Assembly (NCBI GenBank): GCA_014773175.1
Contig: VXCM01005622.1
Coordinates: 11,454-75,453, forward strand
Direction of reading: 5' to 3'
Length of the DNA stretch: 64,000 bases
Source: Lucifuga dentata
Lineage: Eukaryota; Chordata; Actinopteri; Ophidiiformes; Bythitidae
Shown here: piece by piece, positions 37,101-47,368 of the stretch
How positions within the stretch are numbered: the first letter of the stretch is position 1
Layout of the letters: each line of letters opens with the position of its first letter
Position numbers and translations under genes: made by a program
The notes under the pieces: generated by a model
What the model saw: the letters and a program-made list of their open reading frames with translations, nothing else
Told to the model about the DNA's origin: nothing
Databases searched by the model: none

Positions 37101-38287
37101 GTACAAAAATATGTTTTTTTTTTCCCCCTTTAAAACCACTCAACCAAACACTCCAAGGGAATCCCATGACCCATTATGGCTTTCATACAAAAACTAAATA
37201 AAGCACAACCGTATAAATAACGTAGGCACTCAGTAAGTATATTCCACCATAAATTCCTTACACATTTAAAATTAACATGCAACTGCTACACTTGTGCCAA
37301 TATTTTTGTACATTATTCACCATCCTGTGTGACATTTTTCATCGTATACAGCAACCTTTCCTAACTCAGTAATCCATTCATTAAAGGGAGGAGTTTTTTT
37401 TATATATATATGTCTTATGAGTTCTGATGGTGGCGCTGTTTCCAAAAACATGTAAAGTGTAAAACCAATCTGAAAGCATTTTTTTAAATGATTTCTTTTC
37501 GCGAAAAATTTCAAGTTGCTTCACCACAATCAACTTCACTGTGGCAAGGTGAGAAAATTAACCACTAGAGGTCATTAAAAAACTTGATTTTCAGCCGGTG
37601 TTAAGTTCATCTTCAAACTTCAAACTATGACCTTTTCTGACCTTTGTGATTTGCCTTAAATTCAGAAGATTTGACTCACCTGTGTTCGTCTCTGCAGGGC
37701 TGAAGTCTCTGGGTATGACCATCGCTCAGTGCTACGAGGAGGTCGGCCTCCTGCTCCTCTTCCTCAGCGTTGGCATCTCCATCTTTGCCACTATGGTCTT
37801 CACCCTGGAGCACGACCTTCCTGGCACCACCTTCACCAGCGTTCCAGCCGCTTGGTGGTGGGCGACCACCTCCATGACCACGGTTGGCTACGGGGACATC
37901 CGGCCTGACACGATCATAGGGAAGTTGTTGGGCTTCCTCTGCATCCTGTCTGGGATCCTGATCCTGGCGCTGCCCATCGCCATCATCAACGATCGCTTCT
38001 CCCTCTGCTACTTCACCCTGAAGATGAAGGAGGCCACGCTGCGGCACAGCGAGATGCTGAAAAAGCTGGCTCGCGGTTCGGTGAGCGAGGCGGGCGAAGG
38101 AGGGGCAGGAGGCGTGAACTTGAGGGACGCCTACGCCCGGAGCGTCCTGGAGATGATGAGGCTGCATGGCCATGACAGGGTGAGCACCCGGAGCAGCGGA
38201 GGTGAAGAGCNCCTGGAGATGATGAGGCTGCATGGCCATGACAGGGTGAGCACCCGGAGCAGCGGAGGTGAAGAGCTGTGGTGGTAG
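27855..38287 (+). CDS. kcnv1: Voltage-gated potassium channel subunit Kv8.1, three coding exons
   Basis: Kv8.1 is an electrically silent subunit that joins Kv2-type subunits in neuronal plasma membranes and changes their gating. Coding exons are 27855-28144, 30313-30965 and 37698-38287, with matching phases. In order come the T1 tetramerisation domain (about 38-140, starting VINVGGSRYVLSQ), six membrane segments, an S4 with RVVQILRLLRSLRMLKLGRH (293-312), the filter TTVGYGD (375-381) and an S6 with PIAIIND where Kv1-type channels have PVP. The end STRSSGGEELWW parallels human STRSSGGDDFWF. Length is 488 residues after removing a false 22-residue duplication around N at 38211; human has 500. 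ATG 27855 in CACCATGA context follows a 3' splice acceptor at 27827-27828, so a 5' UTR exon is spliced on. Confidence 0.96.
28490..28790. repeat. Degenerate tandem repeat with CCCCAGAGGATG motif
   Basis: CCAGAGGATG-type motifs recur at about 28500, 28617 and 28718 with a following stretch on chemically similar sequence, a spacing of about 100-120 bp. A related pair lies in intron 2 at about 32604 and 32720. Similar repeats are common in teleosts. Confidence 0.6.
30115..30190. repeat. (AAT)n and (AGAT)n microsatellites
   Basis: AAT units at 30117-30139 are followed by AGATAGAT units at about 30168-30183. Confidence 0.85.
30313..30965 (+). CDS. kcnv1: kcnv1 second coding exon
   Basis: Acceptor GCTGACAG at 30305-30312 and donor ACAG|GTAAGC. 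It encodes the end of T1 (YRTGHLHV, EIEYWGIDEL), the linker with an acidic patch EVEDSDEDF, and S1 to S4. FVVVSIINMALISL is S1 and IDLLAILPFYVTL is S3. It ends one base into a Gly codon. Confidence 0.96.
31070..31644. mobile_element. MITE-like element with GCTGCATTCCAG ends
   Basis: The left AGCTGCATTCCAGTCAAA is matched by the inverted right end CTGGAATGCAGT. A duplicated segment surrounds N at 31278. Superfamily not assigned. Confidence 0.55.
31648..32208. mobile_element. MITE-like element with GTTTCACATGCTAA ends
   Basis: The left end GGCCTGTTTCACATGCTAAG is matched by the inverted right end TTAGCATGTGAAACCGGC. It directly abuts the previous element. Confidence 0.6.
33520..34299. mobile_element. 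Tc1-like remnant carrying MITE copy D
   Basis: It begins TACAATGGAGTCCAAAAGTC. Flanks of the MITE match the interior of the Tc1-like element at 9704. After the MITE, short units containing GAATATCTTAGTATTTGG are repeated four times (34190-34300). Confidence 0.6.
33586..34108 (-). mobile_element. TTAA-flanked MITE, copy D, with an empty-site counterpart
   Basis: It is flanked by TTGA (33582-33585, one change from TTAA) and TTAA (34109-34112). The matching unoccupied site is GAATTTAATAC at 9749-9759 in the related Tc1-like element. Confidence 0.9.
34299..35210. repeat. Foldback element with a Tc1-like insert in its loop
   Basis: The left arm (about 34299-34542) and right arm (35036-35210) are inverted copies; both contain ATGTAGCTTCAAGGTACAGA in opposite orientation. 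Inside, 34594-35015 has ends CAGTGGGGTCCAAAAGTCTG in both orientations, a Tc1-like element. N at 34475 and 35035 lie in the arms. Confidence 0.75.
36193..36772 (+). mobile_element. TTAA-flanked MITE, copy E (complete, good reference copy)
   Basis: TTAA flanks at 36189-36192 and 36773-36776. It has about 90-bp inverted ends (AGGACCATACCAGCC...) and the full family interior without N, 580 bp. No open reading frame of note. Confidence 0.92.
37698..38287 (+). CDS. kcnv1: kcnv1 last coding exon (contains an assembly duplication)
   Basis: Acceptor TCTCTGCAG, then GLKSLGMTIAQCYEEVG, S5, the pore with TTVGYGD, S6 and the cytoplasmic tail to TAG at 38285-38287. The 65 bp at 38146-38210 are repeated exactly at 38212-38276 around a single N. 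The period is 66, so the frame survives and 22 residues appear twice. Confidence 0.95.
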
Positions 38288-38355
38288 AAACAGAACCATC
38301 AGACCAGACCGGTTAACAACGGGCCAAACGGAAACCACGATATCAGAACATTTAA

Positions 38356-38935
38356 AGGATCATACCACTCATTTTGCATGTTTGAACCTAATATATTCAA
38401 TTTTCATACATGTTACATTACTGACAATCATTTCCCAAAGGATACTACTGGAACAGTGAATTAAAAATGTTTTTCTTACCTTCCAGACCTCCATTGGTTT
38501 CAGTTCATTCTGCTATTAAAATCAACTTGTTGATACATGAAACATTCTTGGGATAGGTAATCCATCATCACCAACAAGACGTGTATTCAGGTTTTTTTAG
38601 AAGTTATGTAATTTTAGCATTTAAGCTCAATAAAAAGTGTGGAGTGAATGTATGCCTCCACCGGGGAATATAGTCCCAAAAGAAGACCTGAGTTTATTGA
38701 AAAATTTAAAGGACCGTGACTTCATAAGGCTGTGTAACTATTAACAGGAGAAACATGGATTTTTAAGGTGGGTGTATCACTTGAATATTTGATTTTGAAA
38801 GATTAAAAGATTTTGGAAAATATCAGGAAAGCTGAAATATGGTTTTATCCTTTGGGAAATGATTGTCAGTAACATAACATATATGAAAATGGAATATATT
38901 AGGCTCAAACATGCAAAAATGGTTGGTATGGTCCT
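38356..38935 (+). mobile_element. TTAA-flanked MITE, copy F, in the kcnv1 3' UTR region
   Basis: TTAA at 38352-38355 and 38936-38939. It is collinear with copy E and has the same length. Confidence 0.92.
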
Positions 38936-39939
38936 TTAAAAGCCCCTCAAAATGGAATCAAGAAATGCAGCATTCATTTGACTGAATCTGAGAGTGTAAG
39001 TCATCTGTATCCCAAAATCCAGCGTGGTGATCACTGCTTTCTGCTGTATTCTTTCAGTCCCCAGTTTGTAAAAAAAAGATGGTGACGAAACGGTGTTTTG
39101 TCATCAGGTGTTCATCAATCGTGTTAAAATTTTACATCAAAAAAAACAAAACAAAACATAAACTCCTGTTTGTTCTTGTTTGGCATGTTAGACATTTACA
39201 CACGTTATGACCGAGAAACGTGTGTGTAGATCTGTTATTAGATTTATGATTGACAGCCGTCCACAGTGTGCGTAAACTCTGCAGAACTAGTTTACCTCTT
39301 GTGATTACCTGTGATTACCAGCTTTCTGGTTGGTCGAAGACAACTTCCTGGTTATGAAGCTGGAAATGAACGACTTTATAAGTTGAATGTGTTTTGTCTC
39401 TGTGAGTCTAGAAGTGGAAACTGGCCATGACTCATCGTCTCATGTGGGGAGGACAAGCAGGTTCAGTCTGGCGGTCTTCAGTACTTTGAAGGACACACTA
39501 TAGTAGGTCGCGTCCTTCAAAGGAGGCCGTCCCTGAAATGGGACAAAACATTTTTGTCCAGGTGATGAGAAAAAAAGGAAAAAGTAAACGAAAGAACAAA
39601 CCTGGTGTAATAACCTAATATGTTCTTTTAGTTTTTATTTTCAAGGTCTCTTTCCAGCTTTGCTAATAATTCCCAAAACGACGGTTCACTGTTATGAAAA
39701 ACAGGGTCGGTTACCATAGCAGCACGTGGTTATGTAAAACCAGAAATAAACAATTCTGTGTTTGGTTGTTGTCTTCAAACATAAAAAAAAATTATCTGTA
39801 AACCTGGAACCTTCTCAGAGAGCAAAAGGCATTAAATGTTCTATAGCAGTCAGAATATTAGCCATGATGCGGTTTTGTTTTTTGTTTTTTTTTTGCTGTG
39901 TTGTTTGTGGACTGACATCTCTGTGTGACTTGCTCATGC

Positions 39940-39945
39940 AATAAA
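39940..39945 (+). terminator. Candidate polyadenylation signal of kcnv1
   Basis: AATAAA followed by ATTATTTCATGTCC and a T/G-containing stretch. Its use is inferred. Confidence 0.35.
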
Positions 39946-39960
39946 CACATTATTTCATGT

Positions 39961-40797
39961 CCTTCACGCTGTGGGTTACAGAGATCTTTTTAAATGTCAC
40001 ACAGCTGGAGGCTCAGAGTAAAACACAAACCACACCGACTGTTTTCTGACAGAAACCTGTCTGCCTGCTGCTGCTGCCGTGTCCACATAAATGATGTCTG
40101 GTGAACTCGCATGCTGAGATTTTTACACATAAAAATCTGTTCACTAGTCAAAAAAATCTATTCATGAGTCATAAAATTACAAAATCACAAAACTATTTAC
40201 TCAAAAATCTATTCACTATTCACAAAAATCTATTTACTAGTCACAAAAATCTTCAGTAGTCAAAAAATATATATTCACTATTCAAAAAAATTCTAAACTT
40301 CTAAAAAACAAACAAAAACAACCAAGAGGTATCTATTTCACTAAAAAAAAAACAAAAAAAACAAAACAAAACCAAAAAAAAAACACCAATACACACACAC
40401 AGTGTAAAAATACACATGGATGTGAGATGGCAGCCTTTTACACTCTGCCTCTGTGATTGGTTGGACCTGAATAATACACAGGTGTAGTATAACAACTTAC
40501 ATAATATAAGAAAGCAAAGAAAAGAGTAAATAAATCCTTTCTGAATGAAAACTACATGTAATGTTTTAAACAATCAGCACAGTAACTTCACACAGCACAT
40601 TACACATTAGATGATCTAAAACCACGACAGCACTCTCACACACCTACTATCACCATGTTTGGAGAGACTGATCCTCACACACATCAGGAACCGTCCTCAG
40701 CACTGCACCCACACCAGCATGTCAACAGATAGACACCTTCGCTCTGCCCTGCACCACATCCTGTCCTACACACTTTTTGTTGGACATGTTCCCTGAG
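39961..40797. other. Intergenic, A-rich with repeated short motifs
   Basis: Variants of TCACTAGTCAAAAAAATCTA recur between about 40140 and 40290. A-runs follow. Nothing coding. Confidence 0.4.
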
Positions 40798-41142
40798 TGG
40801 GCAGCATGGTGTTGCCTCACAGCAACAAGGTCCCGGGTTCGAGTCCGACCGGGTTCTTTCTGTGTGGAGTTTGTATGTTCTCTCCATGTCTGTGTGGGTT
40901 TCCTCCAGATGCTCCGGCTTCCTCCTATCTCCAAAGACATGCAGGTCAGGTGAACTGGAAACTCTAAATTGAGCGTAGGTGTGAATAAATTTGTCTGTCT
41001 CTAGGTGTCAGCCCTGTGATAGACTGGTCACCTGTCCAGGTGAACCCCGCCTCTCACCCAGTGACTGCTGGGATAGGCTCCAGCCCCCCGTGACCCTTAA
41101 CAGGACAAACGGGTACAGAAAATGGATGGATGGATGGATGGA
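40798..41142 (+). mobile_element. tRNA-derived SINE, copy 2
   Basis: Same family as the copy at 22035: GGTTCGAGTCC B box, CCAAAGACATGCAGGTCAGG body and (GGAT)n tail. It is flanked by TGTTCCCTGAG (40787-40797) and TGCTCCCTGAG (41143-41153), a target duplication with one change. The A box region is shortened. Confidence 0.88.
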
Positions 41143-41153
41143 TGCTCCCTGAG

Positions 41154-43312
41154 CAGTATGATGACAGTAAAGTTGAATTGAATTTGATGTAGCAGGCGTA
41201 GCTATGGTTAGGGCAAGCTTCAAGGGAATGAATGAAATGTAATGAAAGTAATGTGGCATAAATGTGTGTGTTGTCTTATATAACACACCCTCTGCATGAT
41301 GCTTGTTGACCTGACACTGTGAGCTCCAAGGCAGAATGTTCTGTTTCTCATCTCACAGAATATATCAGGTAAATTTTTATTTTATTTTAGGACTTCAGCA
41401 GAAGCTTCAGAGTTCCACAGCAAACAGGCGATCTGTCCTGAAGTCTTCTCCATCTCACAAACCAGCACAGTCAGTGTCTTTTGGAACCTAAAATAATGTC
41501 ATTATCTTAAAACAAAATTCCACTGTCTTGACCATGCATCACGACTGACTTTTTAAATCTTTATTTGGACAGAGAAGCATCAGACACTTTTTATGGCAAA
41601 GTCCGGTTACATGGACAAATATTTCTTCAACCTGAGTGAAATCATTCTGAGTAGAAATTCCAACGTAACTGTTGACATGGACGCTAAATAAGGTGATCTG
41701 ATAAGATGTGTTAACATGCCCCAAAGCATTTCATCAGAATAGAACTTTTTTGACATGAGTAAAGTAGTTCTGCCCGCTGTGAAGCATCTGATCTGCCAGA
41801 AATACAGGAGGAGAAGTTTTTTTTTCTAACATTATTTGGAAAATTAAATTTCATTCATTCATTTCACCTGCTAATACAGCTTTCAGATGGACCCACATGG
41901 TGTCCTGGTAACAGTTTTGCATTTCTGCTAATTCTTTCTAATTAAGCAGCATCTCAGCAGCACAAACTTCTCCTACTGCAATCTTTAAATAGGGGAGAAG
42001 AAGACCTTTACAGTTCATCAAGAACGTAAACTTGGTGCTCCTTCCTCAGCCAAAGACCAGGAGTCAGTGGATCAAAGTCTGAAGCAAAGACTGGGAGAGA
42101 GTTATTCTCACAGAGTTTACTGATCAGGAATGGAAGCAAAATTTGCTAATGAAGCAGCGTCAGCTAATGTTACCCCACGTATGGAAAACAGGTGCAGAAA
42201 GAATAGATTTATTCCAGCCAGAGAGAAACTATAGGATTAAGCCTTTACATGGTTATTAGGCGCTAATATTTTCCTATTAAATGGATTATGAAAGGTTTAA
42301 ACCACCCCTCTCAACTTGATTGGAAATTCCTTCTGATTGGTCTAGATCGGGTCAGTCTCTTCAGATTGAGGCATTTTTATTCTGATTGGTCTATTATTCT
42401 GGTTATTATCAGAATATTAGGGTCCATGTAAATGCAGCTATAATCTGTGTGAATAGTGGATTCTTTTGCAGGGGCAAACTAAATGATGGCAAAATTAATT
42501 TGCGCAGTGGAAAAATATATAATCTGCGCGATGCTTTCATGTAGAGTTCAATTTTGTTGAACTTTGACACGAATTCACAGGAGGAAGCTGTTATATTAGC
42601 TGTGTTTCACCATCTCATTTTGCCCAAACCATACTACTGGAGCAGCAAATTTTAGCATAGTTTTTCCTACCTTCTAGACTGCCATTGGTTTCAGTTCATT
42701 CCAGTACACTCTAAAAATCAACTTGCAGAGATTATATGGCAATAACATATATGTTTCAGCCAGTTAGTAGCTAAAAACAAAACAAAGATAAATTATTTTC
42801 TGGTTTTCTATGATGAATAATGATGTTTACTGCTACTTCATGTTGGTGATGTAGGAGTTAAAGTTGTGCTCACTGTGAAGTCTCTCTGGAAAAAGTTGTT
42901 CGTTTGTTTTTTCTCTCTCTAAATGATTAAAATGCAAATGTGATGTTTGTGTTTTTCCTCACAGAGGAGCCTGGAGCGTCAGACAGTGAATTCAGGTCAG
43001 TCAGGAAGACAAACATTCAGCGCCGACATCAAACTCAACAAACAAAGAAGAAGAAATGAAACACAACGCTCATTCTGACTTTCAAGCCATGAAAAGAAGG
43101 CTTTCAGACAGAACGGCAACTAACTGATGTTTCTTCAGGGTATTCATCTCCACGAGGAAAAAAATGTACCATGACAGCAAATACAGTGCTGCTGTGACAT
43201 GTTCACTGACAGATTATGTTAATATGTTTGTTTTATCAAAATGCAATGCAGTAATGTTCTGAAACGTTTGTATGTAGGAGGTTGGGTTGGTGTTCTACAT
43301 ACACACACACTA
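41154..43312. other. Intergenic region with a diverged TTAA-MITE fragment
   Basis: About 42605-42735 carries CATACTACTGGAGCAGC and CCATTGGTTTCAGTTCATTC, an old fragment of the TTAA MITE family. A possible terminal exon at 42965 is listed separately. Confidence 0.45.
42965..43059 (+). CDS. Possible terminal coding exon of an unknown gene
   Basis: A good acceptor (GTTTTTCCTCACAG) is followed by an open stretch reading EPGASDSEFRSVRKTNIQRR and then a Lys/Gln-rich end to TGA at 43057. A donor-like AG|GTCAGT also occurs at 42999. I recognise no family. It may be chance. Confidence 0.22.
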
Positions 43313-44260
43313 CAGGCCAGAAGTTGGAGGCCACCCCCAGATTTTAAAAAATCATCAATACACTGTTTGTTTTATAATTTAATGAGCAGGAAATGATAAA
43401 AAATACATAAAATAAATGTAACTAATTAGTTTTCAAGAAGAATTTGTCAAAAAGAGCACATTATGTAGCCACTNTAAAATAAATGTAACTAATTAGTTTT
43501 CAAGAAGAATTTGTCAAAAAGAGCACATTATGTAGCCACTTAACGTTGAATTAAAACTGTTTTTCCTACCTCCCAGGCCTCCATTGATTTCAGTTCATTC
43601 TGCTATTAAAATCAACTTGTTGATACTGTAAACGTTCTTGGGATAGGTAATCCATCATCACCAACAAGACGTGTATTCAGGTTTTTTTTAGAAGTTATAT
43701 AATTTTAGTGTTTAAGCTCAATGAAAAGTGTGGAGTGAATGTATGTCTCCACCAGGGAATATAGTCCCAAAAGAAGACCTGCGTTTATGGAAAAATTTAA
43801 AGGACCGTGACTTCATAAGGCTGTGTAACTATTAGCAGGAGAAACATGGATTTTTAAGGTGGGTGTATCACTTGAATATTTGATTTTGAAAGATTAAGAG
43901 ATTTTGCAAAATATCAGGAAAGCTGAAATACGGTTTTATCCTTTGGGAAATGATTGTCAGTAACGTAACATGTATGAAAATTGAATATATTAGGCTCAAA
44001 CATGCAAAATGGGTGGTATGGTCCTTTAAAACCATCAGCAGGGAGTTGGAACACAACAGGAGCACTAATACAGACTACTAATCATTTCTGTAGCCAGAGT
44101 GACTACATAATGTGCTCTGGTGACTAATTCTTCTTGAAAACTAATTAGTTACATTTATTTTATGTATTTTTGTCATTTCCTGTGCAATAAATTGTAAAAC
44201 AAACAGTGTATTGATGATTTTTTTTTTTTAAATCTGGGGTGGCCTCAGACTTCTGGCCTG
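43313..44260. mobile_element. Tc1-like foldback element with TTAA MITE inserted in it
   Basis: The ends CAGGCCAGAAGT match inverted, and the arms (43313-43540 and about 44094-44260) are inverted copies over about 170 bp. TA precedes the left end. Copy G of the TTAA MITE lies between the arms. N at 43474 joins a duplication. Confidence 0.75.
43545..44025 (+). mobile_element. TTAA-flanked MITE, copy G (left end missing)
   Basis: The right end GGTATGGTCCT is followed by TTAA (44026-44029). The first roughly 85 bp of the family are absent on the left. Confidence 0.8.
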
Positions 44261-44299
44261 TTGTGTGTTTTCTCTAGTTTTCAAAAAAAAAAAAAAAGN

Positions 44300-44331
<32 letters not shown>

Positions 44332-45049
44332 ATGAATTCTGGAATTCTTAGCTTGGTTGTTGTATGCTGCATATTTTGTTTTCAATCCTTCAGACTCGGT
44401 ACATAAACCTGGAAAACATCATTTTCCACGCCTGGGTTCTTGATTTATTGAAAACGACACGTTTCAACATTTTCAACGACATTGAAAATGAAACATTTCC
44501 CTGGCCTTGTTTGTTTATTAGAGATTTGACAGAAATATCTGGATTTCACGGACTGCAGATTTTCAGCGTATTCCTGATGAGGTGCAACAATCTCCGTTTC
44601 TTTTTGCGTGGAGCCTCTCAGATGAAGCCGTTGGCCTACTTAACGCTGTTTGGGGCTCGTTATCCCCGCCAGCGTGTGACGGTTCCCCGGAGGAACCCGA
44701 CGTTCCACTAAAAAACACCAGCTCCTCTCTGCGTCTCCTCCTGCTCTCCTTTTTCTCCTCTGTTCAGTCAGAGGAGGCAACTCAAACTTCATCACAAAGT
44801 CATTTCAGACAAATTAAAGTCAGATTATTATGAAAACCATAAACCCTCAAATCTCTTTGTAGTAGTTTGTACTACTTTCTTTAGTTAATTAATCAATAAT
44901 TTTAGTTGGTTTATATTTGTCATATGTTGTATGAATGAAGAAAGAAATTCATAAGATTCATTTTCATGCCCCAACACAAACCTCAGGGTAACTTCCATTA
45001 TAATGGCTTTTAATGGTGTGTGTAATATAATAAATTAGACAGATACTAC

Positions 45050-45092
<43 letters not shown>

Positions 45093-45093
45093 C

Positions 45094-45124
<31 letters not shown>

Positions 45125-45838
45125 CAGATAGGTAAACATTAGTATTGTACTTTTAATGTGTAGCTTTATAACTTGACTGAACTCTCCAAAGAGATGAAAG
45201 ATCACTGAGATCACATGAAAAACGGAAACTTAATTAGTAATCTGAGCATTAATTGGGACGTGGCCTTTTCCCTGTCACAGGTCACACATGAACAGGCCTG
45301 CAGACACACTCACTGGAGACCAAGATGCTGCTAATTAAATGAAATGGTAAAAAAAAAAAAATGTAAAAACCGAGATATAATATTGGAGTGAGGAAGCGGA
45401 AACACAGTGAAACTTGGACCATGTGACTTAAAGGTAAAGTTCTGGGTGGCGTTCTGACAAAGTGGTTTGCCTTCATGAATGGTCTCTTTCAGGAGAAGTG
45501 AAGCCTCTGGAAGGGAAAGAAGCTCTCACTCCTTTAACGCTTTTCATGGTCATTATCAGAGTCTGATGATTTTTCTTTTCTTTTTCTTTTCACCTGTCTG
45601 TGTGTAATTCTAGTGCGTGTAAAACTGGAACACACCATTGAGTATATACACAATTTAATCTTGCAACAGATGAGGCAGGCAAGGATCCCAAGGCACTCCC
45701 CCACCCCCACGGAAGCGCATGAGGCGTCCATGGGCTGAGGAAAGCGGGTNGGGTCCCTCATGCAAGGAGGGCCCACCAAGCCAGTGGCAAATCCTGCCCA
45801 GACGAGGCACTGAGCCTGCGTACCTGCAGCCAAACTAA
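44261..45838. other. Intergenic with A-run, (GATA)n and low-complexity sequence
   Basis: An A-run split by N at 44299, and GATA repeats at about 45051-45135. The plus ORFs at 44364-44711 and 44582-44833 have no recognisable content. N at 45750 lies between GGGT and GGGT. Confidence 0.4.
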
Positions 45839-46776
45839 AGCCTCATTTGTACTTCACGCTAACTACACACTTAAAATGGCCGACGTGCATTTTTAGTGTC
45901 GGTTTGACACGTCGTTTGTGCACGTCATCCAGAATTAATGCGATGCTCCTGACACGGTGGCAGTACCTACAGAAACCACAGGGGGCAGTGTTGTGAACAT
46001 CTGTCGTGAAGTGAGCAGCACATGCAGGACCGACAACTAAATAAACAATGTTTATGGACTGCGGATAAAAATTAGCCTTCTTTTGGCTAAATCTGCTGCA
46101 TTTACACCATGGCTACGTGTGATGTTAATTAATGTAGATGTAAAACTAAATAAATAAATGAAAAGTGTATTATTACCTGTTCAGGGATAACCGATGACAG
46201 AAAAATGGCTGCAAGGTTTGAGAAGCTGATTTGCCGTAGAAAAGCCGATCTCGTTTATAAGCCAACCCCCTGATTTTTTAGATTTTTAAAGAAACCCGTA
46301 TATTGTTCCATCAATTTATTTGTTTAGCAAATTACCTGTTTTTCTGGGTATTGTCATAGTATTCCTGTGATTTTCTGAAAATAATCCTCATACCAGTAAA
46401 CATGATATTTATTTCAGCGGCTGATTACTGTAACTGACCAATCACAGCAGAGCTTACTGGCCGCTGCAAAATGTTTAGTCAGGATATATCTCATTCTAAG
46501 ATATGATTAAACTATTTTCCAGATGAAGATGATTGGTGAGTGCTCTTTATGTTTGTTTGTTGCTGCACATGCTTGTGTAGCTACTAGTTTAACCCTCCAT
46601 GGCTGCTAAATTGTGTCTGTATCAAGTCATGGCGCCTCACATCGCCACCTGGCAGATAGAGCGTTAACCCTCCAGATCTACGTTAACTACGGAGGTGAGT
46701 ATGTACACAATTACGTTCACGACGCGCGACACAAGCGCACGCATAAGCATAGTTAGCGTGAAGTGTAAATGCAGCT
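45839..46776. mobile_element. Harbinger-like non-autonomous element with TAA target sites
   Basis: TAA precedes 45839 and follows 46776. Inverted ends share CACTTCACGCTAACTA-type sequence, about 23 of 27 positions. A fragment of the repeat family at 11745 lies inside (46255-46515). Three-base TWA duplications are typical of PIF/Harbinger. Confidence 0.65.
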
Positions 46777-47235
46777 TAACAGGGCATAGACCACCCAGAC
46801 TCCACTGCTCTCCACTCTGGCCCAGTTAGAGCTCAGGAGGAGGAAGGAGGAAAGGAGGAATCTCTAGAGTAGAGCTTCCTTCTTTGTTGCTTCCTAAATT
46901 CTGCCCTTTCTGTCCCAAAATCTTTCCTCCTTCCTTTCTCCCTACAAATTCATTTCCCCTTTTCCTTGCTCGCTAACTTCCTGCTATGACACTTCCACTC
47001 TGTCTTCCTAACATGGCGGCTTTCTTCTTCCGTGCTCTCTAATTAGGAAGCTTCCTCCTTATTTCCTCACTAACTAAGAAGCTTTCTTCCACCTTGGTCC
47101 AGTGCTGTGTTCCTTTAAAACTTGGAGGTCAGAATTTCTGGCATTTAACTGTTTAAACTCCTTCATTATGAGGTTTGATCAGAGCTCAGGTAAGAGGCTG
47201 ACTCAGGTGTGATCACCAGGTAAAAAAGACTGTAC
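46777..47235. other. Pyrimidine-rich intergenic stretch
   Basis: C/T-rich segments with CTTCCTCC-like motifs at 46860-47100. Nothing coding. Confidence 0.35.
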
Positions 47236-47368
47236 AGTTTTCATACTGAAACATGGCGTACTCACAAAATTTGAAAAGTACGTATGAATAGAAATTACCA
47301 ACAGTTTTCATACTGAAACATGGCGTACTCACAAAATTTGAAAAGTACGTATGAATAGAAATTACCAC
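47235..47368. repeat. 67-bp tandem duplication without N
   Basis: The unit ACAGTTTTCATACTGAAACA and what follows occurs twice head to tail, ending in GAAATTACCA each time. No N separates the copies. Confidence 0.85.

Larger units (their letters stand above)
30966..37697 (+). other. kcnv1 intron 2
   Basis: A 6.7-kb intron filled with mobile elements, listed separately. N-joined duplications or homopolymers lie at 31278, 33277, 34475, 35035 and 37031. No coding exon is seen. Confidence 0.8.
38288..39960 (+). other. Presumed kcnv1 3' UTR
   Basis: No coding sequence follows the stop. A TTAA MITE (copy F) lies 68 bp after it. AATAAA at 39940-39945 is a candidate polyadenylation signal. Confidence 0.5.

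Noticed and set aside
45534..45833. Minus ORF at 45534-45833
   Set aside because: No family resemblance; it crosses an N and a low-complexity segment.
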